A stretch of 64,000 nucleotides of DNA, from the NCBI RefSeq assembly GCF_001642735.1, contig NZ_LWHM01000033.1, forward strand, positions 62,001 through 126,000, written 5' to 3'. Both the position numbers and the translations under genes were made by a program. The notes under the pieces were generated by a model that saw only the letters and a list, made by a program, of their open reading frames with translations, was not told the DNA's origin and did not search any database. Positions 37,518 to 44,765 of the stretch are shown here, one piece after another (the first letter of the stretch is position 1; each line of letters starts with the position of its first letter). This DNA comes from Pseudohongiella nitratireducens. GTDB lineage: Bacteria > Pseudomonadota > Gammaproteobacteria > Pseudomonadales > Pseudohongiellaceae.

Positions 37518-37628
37518 TAATACCATTGACTGAGTACTAGCAGAACGTTTGTTACATTTAGTTGAAATCTTGCTTTCGCAACAGATTTGTCAACCTGTAA
37601 AATTTTATATCAACCCACATCCCAAAAA

Positions 37629-37698
37629 TGCGGGGACTGCCGTAGCAGCCCCCGCAAACAGCCAGGCACCAACAGGAAGCAAGTTTTCTGGCGCCTGG
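37629..37698. other. Two adjacent hairpins in the TetR-ibpA gap
   Basis: A 12-bp hairpin with one mismatch (37629-37640 with 37645-37656, loop CGTA) is followed by a second (CCAGGC/GCCTGG, 37662-37667 with 37693-37698). They lack a clear T run. They may terminate or protect a transcript from the promoter at 37516. No gene is supported from 37522 to 37800. Confidence 0.4.
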
Positions 37699-37804
37699 GG
37701 TCCGTCCTCCCTGACAGATAAGTAACCGATCCCTGGTCACATTGAAGTTATAGCTGTTGCCAATACAGTTTGCAGGACAGAATCAAAAAAAATTATACGA
37801 AAGC

Positions 37805-37832
37805 CTTGAAATAGATTTTTGCTACCCCATCT
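37805..37832 (+). promoter_or_regulatory. Sigma-32 (RpoH) heat shock promoter for ibpA
   Basis: CTTGAAA (37805-37811) and CCCCATCT (37825-37832) match both boxes of the sigma-32 consensus. The spacing is 14 bases between CTTGAA and CCCCAT. It directs transcription towards the small heat shock gene, with a leader of about 165 bases. Confidence 0.85.
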
Positions 37833-37837
37833 TTGTT

Positions 37838-38003
37838 ATTAAGAGGCGATGCCCGGTAGGGGTCTCCTCCAGAGTTATCATGGTGATAACTCGCCTGCCT
37901 GATCTACTTGCTGGACCGCAAGGACTTAAGTTCGATGGTGGTCACAGGCAAGATAAAGATAGGTAGTTAATTAACATTTATATTGCTCGATGAGGATATG
38001 AAT
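37838..38003 (+). promoter_or_regulatory. ROSE-like RNA thermometer in the ibpA leader
   Basis: The last leader hairpin pairs TTGCTC (37983-37988) with GAGGAT (37992-37997), which contains the ribosome binding site of the ATG at 38004. The pairing includes the G-opposite-G and U-opposite-U positions diagnostic of ROSE elements (UYGCU motif). An upstream perfect hairpin (GAGTTATCA/TGATAACTC, 37872-37892) gives the multi-hairpin layout. At low temperature it should hide the ribosome site and open on heating. Confidence 0.7.
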
Positions 38004-38453
38004 ATGCGAACGTTAGATTTTGCACCACTGTACCGTTCAACTGTTGGTTTCGACCATTTAAGCCAACTTCTGGACTCCATTGTTCAACGAGAACAGAGCC
38101 AGCCCAGTTACCCGCCCTACAATATTGAGCGCCTGGATAAAGACCAGTACCGGATTACCATGGCCGTGGCAGGGTTCACTGAAGATGAACTGAGTATTCA
38201 GTCTGAGCAGCAAACACTGAAGGTGACAGGGAAGAAGCAGGCGGATGACAAGTCCCGGACTTATCTGCACCAGGGTATCGCTGCCAGAAACTTTGAGCGC
38301 GTTTTCCAACTCGCCGATCATGTGAAAGTGACTGATGCGCAAATGGAAAATGGCCTGCTGCACATCGAACTGGAACGCGAAGTACCAGAAGCCATGAAGC
38401 CCCGGCAAATCCCGATTGGACGCGCTGAAGACAAACTGATCCAGGGCAACTAA
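38004..38453 (+). CDS. ibpA: IbpA-type small heat shock protein (Hsp20)
   Basis: A 149-residue alpha-crystallin-domain chaperone that holds unfolding proteins. It begins MRTLDFAPLYRSTVGFDHL, which closely follows IbpA. The ATG at 38004 is chosen because GAGGA lies 7 bases upstream; an ATG at 37998 is too close. The core (YRITMAVAGFTEDELSIQSE, ENGLLHIELEREVPEAMKPR) ends with the IxI-like RQIPIG tail. It is controlled by a sigma-32 promoter and a thermometer-like leader, and followed by a terminator at 38484. Confidence 0.95.
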   Translation: MRTLDFAPLYRSTVGFDHLSQLLDSIVQREQSQPSYPPYNIERLDKDQYRITMAVAGFTEDELSIQSEQQTLKVTGKKQADDKSRTYLHQGIAARNFERVFQLADHVKVTDAQMENGLLHIELEREVPEAMKPRQIPIGRAEDKLIQGN

Positions 38454-38483
38454 CTCCCCCTGCTCAGTTCCAGATTGTTGCAC

Positions 38484-38515
38484 CAAAAACGGCCGCCCAA
38501 TGCGGCCGTTTTTTA
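38484..38515 (+). terminator. Terminator after ibpA
   Basis: AAAACGGCCGC-ccaat-GCGGCCGTTTTTT: an 11-bp stem with A and T runs, 31 bases after the ibpA stop. Confidence 0.92.
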
Positions 38516-38544
38516 TTGCCCGCCAAACAGCCGGTACACCACAA

Positions 38545-38985
38545 GGTCAGAACAGTATAGATTCGATGGCAGACACTAAGACCACGTTTAGCACTTAGGG
38601 CCTCGTTCGAAAAAGCGGGCGGACTGTTTGAAGCCACAGGCTGAGTTTTCGCCCGCCGAGCGGGGCCCTAAGTGCTGTGGTCGTCTGCCATCGAATCTAT
38701 ACTGTTCTGACCGTCCCCCGGCCGAGTTTTCGGCTGCCGGGTGAGCAGCGCCAGGCAGTGGTCGGCTGCGATATGTGGAATGATGGCCTTCCCTTCGCTC
38801 GAGAACAAAAGCGGACTGTTTGAAGCCACAGGCTGAGTTTTCGCCCGCCGAGCGGGGCCCTAAGTGCTGTGGTCGTCTGCCATCGAATCTATACTGTTCT
38901 GACCGTCCCCCGGCCGAGTTTTCGGCTGCCGGGTGAGCAGCGCCAGGCAGTGGTCGGCTGCGATATGTGGAATGATGGCCTTCCC
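38545..38985. repeat. Long palindromic repeat array, locus 2
   Basis: The first 168 bases (38545-38712) form a palindrome with a perfect 30-bp outer stem (38545-38574 with 38683-38712). A 5-base bulge (ACTAA) follows, then the 6-bp GACCAC/GTGGTC stem (38580-38585 with 38677-38682), a 4-base bulge (GTTT), a perfect 13-bp inner stem (38590-38602 with 38664-38676) and a terminal domain with GCGGGCG/CGCCCGC. A second arm type (GCCAGGCAGTGGTCGGC, 38750-38766) comes next. The 175-base block 38619-38793 is then repeated exactly at 38811-38985, offset 192. The plan is the same as at 17417-17773, although the outer stems differ in sequence. No gene is supported. Confidence 0.92.
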
Positions 38986-39051
38986 GTCTGACGACAACGA
39001 AAATCTACAGTATACTGCTGGCATCGTTTCACTTATTCAGATGGAATTGTT

Positions 39052-40059
39052 ATGCAGGCAATAGGTTATACAACAGGAAATCTTTATCAATTTGAATGCG
39101 ATACGCCAGTGCCAGAGGCACGGGATATTCTGGTAGAAGTATCAGCTATCGCCGTAAACCCGGTGGACACCAAGATACGTTCGCGTGTGACTCCGCCTGA
39201 GGGCCAGCCCAAAGTGCTGGGCTGGGATGCTGTCGGTACTGTTAAAGCTGTGGGAAGTGAGGTTTCTCTCTTTAACGTTGGAGACCGAGTCTGGTATGCC
39301 GGCGATGTCAGTCGCAGTGGCTGCAATGCCCAGTTCCAGTGTGTTGATGAGCGTATCTGTGCTAAAGCACCCGACACCCTTAATAATGCGGAAGCGGCGG
39401 CCATGCCGCTGACAACCATTACTGCCTGGGAAATGCTGTTTGATCGGCTTCAGGTGCCTTTTGGCGATGAGGCGAGCGACAGGCGCGTGCTTGTCCTGGG
39501 TGCGGGTGGTGGTGTTGGCTCCATGCTGGTTCAGCTGCTGCGCCAACTGACTTCGGCTACGATTGTGGCGACGGCCTCACGGGAAGAAAGTCGCCAGTGG
39601 GTCAAATCCCTGGGTGCGCACCATGTTCTTGACCATCGTGAACCGTTAGCACCGCAACTGGAGGCCCTCGATGGCATCGATAATGTGACTGATGTGGCTT
39701 CAGCTAACCGGACCGGCGAGCATTATGAAAATCTGATCCAGATGTTAAAACCTCAAGGTCGTTTGGTGCTGATTGATGATCCTTCCGAGCCGCTCGATAT
39801 TAAGTTGATGAAACAGAAATGCCTCTCCTTGCACTGGGAATTCATGTTTACCCGCGCCATGTTCAAAACCGATGATATGCAAAAGCAACATGAGTTGTTG
39901 AGCAAGGTGGCGGAACTGGTCGATGCAGGTAAATTGCGTTCTACCCTGGGTGAGCACTATGGCGCGATTACCGCTGACAACCTGGAACGGGCGCATACGG
40001 CTATGAAAACCGAGCATACCCGGGGTAAGGTCGTACTGGAAGGTTTTGAAGGAATATAA
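39052..40059 (+). CDS. Medium-chain (zinc-binding alcohol dehydrogenase family) NADPH oxidoreductase
   Basis: A 335-residue MDR-superfamily enzyme. The N-terminal GroES-like domain (ILVEVSAIAVNPVDTKIR, GWDAVGTVKAVGSEV) precedes the Rossmann fold with the AGGGVGSMLVQLL loop. The structural and catalytic zinc cysteines of classical alcohol dehydrogenases are not evident, so it behaves more like a quinone or enone reductase (TIGR02817-type). It is the first of three co-directional genes with gaps of 31 and 48 bases. The substrate is unknown. Confidence 0.87.
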   Translation: MQAIGYTTGNLYQFECDTPVPEARDILVEVSAIAVNPVDTKIRSRVTPPEGQPKVLGWDAVGTVKAVGSEVSLFNVGDRVWYAGDVSRSGCNAQFQCVDERICAKAPDTLNNAEAAAMPLTTITAWEMLFDRLQVPFGDEASDRRVLVLGAGGGVGSMLVQLLRQLTSATIVATASREESRQWVKSLGAHHVLDHREPLAPQLEALDGIDNVTDVASANRTGEHYENLIQMLKPQGRLVLIDDPSEPLDIKLMKQKCLSLHWEFMFTRAMFKTDDMQKQHELLSKVAELVDAGKLRSTLGEHYGAITADNLERAHTAMKTEHTRGKVVLEGFEGI

Positions 40060-40090
40060 GCTGGCGAGACGCCATATAGGGAGAAGCAGC

Positions 40091-41047
40091 ATGTCCAAAT
40101 TACCGCCTGTCCTTGCCAACCTGCCATTTCCGGTTGTCGGGGCACCATTATTCATTATCAGTAATCCGAAACTGGTGATCGCGCAATGCACTTCTGGTGT
40201 CGTGGGCTCGATGCCGGCGCTTAACGCCAGGCCAGCCGAGCAGTTAGAAGACTGGCTGGCGGAAATTACTGAGGCGCTGGCTGCACATAATGCCAAACAC
40301 CCGGACCGACCTGCGGCGCCGTTTGCGATCAACCAGATAGTGCATCGCAGCAATGACCGCCTGGAACATGATATGGCGCTGTGTGAGAAGTATAAGGTGC
40401 CAATCGTGATCACCAGTCTGGGTGCCCGCGAGGATGTGAATAAAGCCGTGCAAGGCTGGGGAGGCATAGTTTTGCATGATGTCATCAACAACCGCTTTGC
40501 TAACAAGGCGATTGAAAAAGGCGCTGATGGCCTGATTTGTGTGGCTGCAGGTGCTGGTGGTCATGCCAGTGTCAAAAGCCCTTTTGCAATGGTGCAGGAG
40601 GTCAGAGAGTGGTTCGACGGGCCACTGCTGCTGTCAGGGTCCATAGCCTCTGGCGGAGCTATTCTGGCCGCTCAGGCCATGGGGGCTGACCTGGCTTATA
40701 TCGGCTCACCCTTCATCGCCACGGATGAAGCTAGAGCCGTGGATGAATATAAACAAATGATAGTCGCCAGTAATTCTGATGATATTGTCTACAGCAACTT
40801 CTACACCGGTGTGCACGGCAATTACCTGAAAGGCAGTATCGAGAATGCCGGTATGGATCCGGATAACCTGCCAGAGGCTGACCCCAGCAAGATGAATTTT
40901 GGTGGAGGCGGTGAAAAGCGTGCCTGGCGAGATATTTGGGGCTGCGGGCAAGGAGTGGGATCGATTCGTGAAGTGGTTCCGGCAGCAGAGCTTATCGCCC
41001 GGTTCCGCTCGGAGTATGAAGAAGCGAAAACCAGGCTTTGCCGTTAA
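40091..41047 (+). CDS. Nitronate monooxygenase family FMN protein
   Basis: A 318-residue TIM-barrel flavoprotein from the ATG at 40091 (MSKLPPVLANLPFPVVGAP), preceded by GGGAGA. The 2-nitropropane dioxygenase/NMO pattern is clear: ISNPKLVIAQCTSGVVGSM at the start, the FMN-phosphate loops CVAAGAGGHAS and LLSGSIASGGAILAAQAMGA, and GSPFIATDEAR. Enzymes of this group oxidise nitronates such as propionate-3-nitronate, or serve as enoyl reductases. Clustering with an enone-reductase-like MDR protein leaves both options open. Confidence 0.88.
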   Translation: MSKLPPVLANLPFPVVGAPLFIISNPKLVIAQCTSGVVGSMPALNARPAEQLEDWLAEITEALAAHNAKHPDRPAAPFAINQIVHRSNDRLEHDMALCEKYKVPIVITSLGAREDVNKAVQGWGGIVLHDVINNRFANKAIEKGADGLICVAAGAGGHASVKSPFAMVQEVREWFDGPLLLSGSIASGGAILAAQAMGADLAYIGSPFIATDEARAVDEYKQMIVASNSDDIVYSNFYTGVHGNYLKGSIENAGMDPDNLPEADPSKMNFGGGGEKRAWRDIWGCGQGVGSIREVVPAAELIARFRSEYEEAKTRLCR

Positions 41048-41095
41048 TTCAGTGTGAACCGATAATTTAAGTCAATAAAGGAGTTTCGCCAGCAT

Positions 41096-42715
41096 ATGAC
41101 GCCAGCTGTCAGGTTTTACTGGATTTTCGTCGTCATTGCCTTGCCGCTAAGTACGTTCGCCATGCACAGTGCCACAGATGGCGTCTGGTACCCTCTTGCG
41201 CTGCAACACCCTGGATTACTCAGCGTTTTGCTACTGGTTCTGCTGTTTACCCTGGTGGGGCTGTTCGATCAGTTTATTGCAGATAGCAATCTTCGTAAAA
41301 ACTATCCGGTATTTGCCAATATCCGTTTTCTGTTTGAGCACTTCCGCCCGGAAATACGGCAATACTTTATTGCGGATAACCTGGAGGAAAGGCCATTCAA
41401 CCGTGAAACACGTGATCTTATCTACCGGCGTGCCAAGAAAATAGATGACACGATGCCTTTTGGTACAGAGCGTGATATCACTGCTGAGGGTTACTTATGC
41501 CTGTTTCATTCGTTAAATGCCAAACATGTGGATCCGGACAAGACCCGGGTCTTGATCGGCGGTCCTGATTGCAGACAGCCGTACAGCGCTTCCTTATTAA
41601 ATGTATCCGGCATGAGTTTTGGCGCATTAAGCAATAATGCGATCAGTGCCTTAAATAAAGCGGCTGCAGAAGGCGGGTTTTATCACAATACAGGTGAGGG
41701 CGGGATCAGTCCTTACCACCAAAGCCATGGCGGTGATCTAGTCTGGCAACTGGGAACTGGGTATTTTGGCTGCCGCACGCCGGAGGGGCGTTTTAACCCG
41801 GATGCTTTCCGTGAAGCTGCCTCTTTGGCACAGGTGAAAATGATTGAGATTAAGCTGTCTCAGGGTGCCAAACCGTCGCATGGAGGTGTACTGCCAGGAG
41901 CCAAGGTCAGCGAAGAAATTGCCCGTATCAGACTGGTAGAGGTGGGTAAAACCGTTTACTCACCGGCAAACCACCCTGAGTTTTCAACCCCGTTGGGTTT
42001 AATGTCCTTTATCAGTCAGTTGCGGCAGCTGTCTGATGGAAAGCCAATAGGCTTTAAACTGTGTATCGGGCGTAAATCAGAGTTTATGGGCATCGTTAAA
42101 GCGATGTTGGAAACCGGCATTACCCCGGACTTTATCACCATTGATGGTGCCGAAGGGGGCACTGGCGCGGCACCGGTAGAGTTCTCCAATCGTTTGGGGA
42201 TGCCATGTATTGAAGCCGGTTATTTCGTGGAACAGGTTCTGATAGGTGCCGGGCTAAGAGACAGGATTCGGTTAATATCGGCGGGTAAATCAGCCAGCGG
42301 CTTTGATCTTCTGTCCAAAGTTGCGCTTGGTGCAGATGTCGTCAACTCTGCCCGGGCAATGATGCTGGCATTAGGCTGCATCCAGTCAAAATCCTGTAAT
42401 ACCAATAAGTGTCCGACAGGCGTGGCAACCCAGGATCCGGCGCGTGCCAAGGCAATAAATGTGGACCTGCGCGCTCAGCGTGTTCGAAACTACCATCAAG
42501 CGACGGTCAATGTGTTTCTTGAGCTATGTGGGGCGCTCGGATATGACAATCCTGACGATCTGGGGCCAAGCGATTTATATCAGCGAACAGAATCAGGATT
42601 GAAGGACTTCAATGAAATTTATGTCCCGATACCGCCAGGAGCACTACTAAACAAAGCCGTACCGGAGAGCTATCTCAAAGACTGGGAGCGGGCTCGTGCG
42701 GATGCATTTTGCTAG
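41096..42715 (+). CDS. FMN-binding glutamate synthase-like protein, membrane-anchored
   Basis: A 539-residue protein with two N-terminal membrane helices (about residues 5-23 and 37-59) followed by the FMN-binding barrel of the GltS alpha subunit. Motifs are NVSGMSFGALSNNAISALN, HNTGEGGISPYHQ, KLSQGAKPSHGGVLPG, TIDGAEGGTGAAP and the cysteine cluster SCNTNKCPTGVATQDP, which in GltS binds a 3Fe-4S cluster. It lacks the amidotransferase domain, so it probably does not make glutamate from glutamine. Similar stand-alone proteins are common and their substrates uncertain. It is the last gene of the oxidoreductase operon. Confidence 0.9.
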   Translation: MTPAVRFYWIFVVIALPLSTFAMHSATDGVWYPLALQHPGLLSVLLLVLLFTLVGLFDQFIADSNLRKNYPVFANIRFLFEHFRPEIRQYFIADNLEERPFNRETRDLIYRRAKKIDDTMPFGTERDITAEGYLCLFHSLNAKHVDPDKTRVLIGGPDCRQPYSASLLNVSGMSFGALSNNAISALNKAAAEGGFYHNTGEGGISPYHQSHGGDLVWQLGTGYFGCRTPEGRFNPDAFREAASLAQVKMIEIKLSQGAKPSHGGVLPGAKVSEEIARIRLVEVGKTVYSPANHPEFSTPLGLMSFISQLRQLSDGKPIGFKLCIGRKSEFMGIVKAMLETGITPDFITIDGAEGGTGAAPVEFSNRLGMPCIEAGYFVEQVLIGAGLRDRIRLISAGKSASGFDLLSKVALGADVVNSARAMMLALGCIQSKSCNTNKCPTGVATQDPARAKAINVDLRAQRVRNYHQATVNVFLELCGALGYDNPDDLGPSDLYQRTESGLKDFNEIYVPIPPGALLNKAVPESYLKDWERARADAFC

Positions 42716-42743
42716 AACTCCTCAGCAGTAGGCATTCTGCAAG

Positions 42744-43328
42744 CTAAAGTGTTGTCAGCACGATCCAGTCAGCAATCAGTGCTGGCTTTTCCTGGCCTTC
42801 AATTTCAATAGTTGCTGCATGTCGCATTAAGATTTCGTGTGGGTTGCGCTCTTCCGCACTGAGCAGCGTAAACCGGCCACGAATACGGGCGCCGATGGGT
42901 ACCGGGTTTAAATACCGAACCCGGTCCATGCCATAAATGATGCATTGTTGGGTGCCGCGAATTTTCAGGGTCGCATAGGTTGCAAATGTTGGCAGCAGGG
43001 ACATGGTAAGCATGCCATGTGCAATAGTACCGGAGTAGCACGTCTCACGTGTTGTGCGCTCCTGATCAATATGCAGAAACTGATAGTCGCCGATCGATTC
43101 GGCAAAGCGGTTAACGCGTTTTTGTGTGATGGGGAACCATTTGGTAATGCCGACTTCCTGGCCGATGTAGGCGTGGGCTTCGTCAAGACCGACACGTATA
43201 GGATAACCTTCAGCTGCTAACGTACGGCTGGTGGTTTTAACGTAATTGCGCAACTGCGCATCTGTCGTAATAGTCGCGGACTGGCTGAGGTAATCCTTCA
43301 GGTCCTGTGCAATATCGGCTTGTGGCAT
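42744..43328 (-). CDS. MaoC family hotdog-fold hydratase
   Basis: A 194-residue protein. The (R)-specific enoyl-CoA hydratase signature is complete: FAESIGDYQFLHIDQERTTR with catalytic Asp and His, followed by GTIAHGMLTMSLLP. An N-terminal extension of about 60 residues precedes it. Such enzymes hydrate trans-2-enoyl-CoA to (R)-3-hydroxyacyl-CoA. It converges with the FMN protein gene and has no acyl-CoA partner directly beside it. Confidence 0.88.
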   Translation of the reverse strand: MPQADIAQDLKDYLSQSATITTDAQLRNYVKTTSRTLAAEGYPIRVGLDEAHAYIGQEVGITKWFPITQKRVNRFAESIGDYQFLHIDQERTTRETCYSGTIAHGMLTMSLLPTFATYATLKIRGTQQCIIYGMDRVRYLNPVPIGARIRGRFTLLSAEERNPHEILMRHAATIEIEGQEKPALIADWIVLTTL

Positions 43329-43454
43329 GAGCGTTCTTCAGTTTTTATAATTAATATGAGTACGTTCAACTGTAGGGATTATGAGATAAATTACATAGGT
43401 TGGCAATGGACAAAAGTCATTTTTCGTAGAACGGTTGTTCGGGTCTGAGCGCTC

Positions 43455-43495
43455 ACCGGCCATCAGTCGAGAGAGGGAGGCTGATGGCCGGTTTT
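43455..43495 (+). terminator. Hairpin with T run between two minus-strand genes
   Basis: Stem ACCGGCCATCAG / CTGATGGCCGGT (12 bp) with a 14-base loop. The T run (43492-43495) is on the plus strand, while both neighbouring genes are on the minus strand, so it may act weakly as the end of the cytochrome-RidA transcript or block reading from the left. Confidence 0.55.
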
Positions 43496-43517
43496 GCTCG
43501 TTTGAAATAGTCAGTAA

Positions 43518-44696
43518 TTAGCGGCGTTTCGCCGTGATGACTTCAACTTCGACAAACATCAAAGGTGCAACCAGGCCGGCCACCTGAACAGCAGAACGAG
43601 CAGGCAGGTTAGGCTGCTCGTCGGTTCCCCAGAACTGGGTATAAGCATTCATGAAGCCTGAGAAGTCCATTTGACCGTCAAGAGCAGGGTCACCCACCAG
43701 AAATACGGTCATTTTTACCACATCGCCCATGGACAGCCCTTTGGCTTCCAGGTCAGCCTTCATTTTGGTGAAAACACTCAGTGCCTGTGTCTCGGTATCA
43801 CCATAGTAAGCGGGTGTGCCACGCTCAGCGTTTGGGTTTGCTGGTGACGGTGTAACACCGCTATGGAAAATAATGGATGCTTCCGGACCGACTTCAACTG
43901 CATTAGCGATAGGGAAGGTGCCTGAGTTTGGGTGAATGATAACGTCCTGTGCACTGGCCTGAGTGGATGCCATTGCCATGCTGCCAGCCAGGGCGACTGA
44001 AGCTGCTGCCTGGCCTACTCGTGAAGTGATTCCCATATCTTCATTCTCCTCATTTGATTGTGCCGGACGACCCAGGGTGTTGATGTAGGCGACGAGGTCT
44101 TTCATTGCCTGCTCGTTCGGTATTGCCTGCGCCATCATGCGCATTTGTGAGCCGTACTGATCCTGTCTTTCATAACCACGATAGCCAGCTTTAAAATTCT
44201 TTAATTGAGTTAGCAGGTACCAGTCATTCTGCCCTGCCAGGGCGGGCGCACCCATCCCTTCGTTACCTTGCCCTTGTGCCCCATGACAGCTGGCACAGGT
44301 TTGATACAGTGTTCTGCCTCGCTCGGCATCACCGTCAGTGAGGGTGATTTCGGCAGGCTGGTATTCCCAGGTGCCGACCCAGTCAACGATATCATCGATA
44401 CTTTCGTCGGAAAGTATTTCAGCCATCGGCTGCATTTCCTGACCGGTTAAGTCTTCCGGGTGCGTGCCTCGTAAACCATCACGAAACAACTCCAGTTGAC
44501 GTCTCAAATACCAGGGCTCCATTCCGGCAAGTCTGGGCGCGTCGATACCAATATTGCCTTGCCCATCTGTGCCATGGCAGGTCAGGCAGAATCTGTCGGA
44601 TACTTCGACATTATCAATCTCTGCTGCCTGTGTGGAAGCACAAACGGCGGTGGCTAACGCTACCTGCAACCAGAATCCTGTTTTTTTCTTGATCAT
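43518..44696 (-). CDS. Diheme cytochrome c4-like protein fused to an exported RidA domain
   Basis: One uninterrupted 392-codon frame. Residues 1-24 are a signal peptide. Two cytochrome c domains follow with FCLTCHGTDGQGN (near residue 37) and TCASCHGAQGQGNEG (near 133), in the repeat form of cytochrome c4. After a short linker comes a second signal-like segment starting at Met221 (MGITSRVGQAAASVALAGSM, then STQASAQ) and a RidA domain that keeps the catalytic arginine in LPARSAVQVAGL (about residue 367). GAGGAG lies 9 bases before Met221, so a separate 172-residue exported RidA could also be made. RidA proteins hydrolyse enamine and imine intermediates. This suggests the cytochrome takes electrons from an imine-producing amine dehydrogenase; a flavin amine oxidase is encoded nearby (50412). 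Confidence 0.88.
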   Translation of the reverse strand: MIKKKTGFWLQVALATAVCASTQAAEIDNVEVSDRFCLTCHGTDGQGNIGIDAPRLAGMEPWYLRRQLELFRDGLRGTHPEDLTGQEMQPMAEILSDESIDDIVDWVGTWEYQPAEITLTDGDAERGRTLYQTCASCHGAQGQGNEGMGAPALAGQNDWYLLTQLKNFKAGYRGYERQDQYGSQMRMMAQAIPNEQAMKDLVAYINTLGRPAQSNEENEDMGITSRVGQAAASVALAGSMAMASTQASAQDVIIHPNSGTFPIANAVEVGPEASIIFHSGVTPSPANPNAERGTPAYYGDTETQALSVFTKMKADLEAKGLSMGDVVKMTVFLVGDPALDGQMDFSGFMNAYTQFWGTDEQPNLPARSAVQVAGLVAPLMFVEVEVITAKRR

Positions 44697-44726
44697 AGTA
44701 CCAAGGTTCCTTGATCTTTGGCTGAA

Positions 44727-44750
44727 GAGAGCGGGGTAAACCCCGCTCTC
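44727..44750 (-). terminator. Perfect 10-bp hairpin between the TonB receptor and cytochrome-RidA genes
   Basis: GAGAGCGGGG / CCCCGCTCTC with a 4-base loop. It lies between the stop of the TonB receptor (44766) and the start of the next gene on the same strand (44696). It has no T run, so partial termination or mRNA protection is as likely as full termination. Confidence 0.5.
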
Positions 44751-44765
44751 CCTAGCTCATTTGCC

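Noticed and set aside
38545-38985. CRISPR array
   Set aside because: Repeat units are about 190 bases with palindromic arms and no unique spacers of regular size, and no cas genes are present.
43455-43495. Clear terminator for the cytochrome-RidA gene
   Set aside because: The T run is on the opposite strand, so I kept it only as a weak hairpin call.
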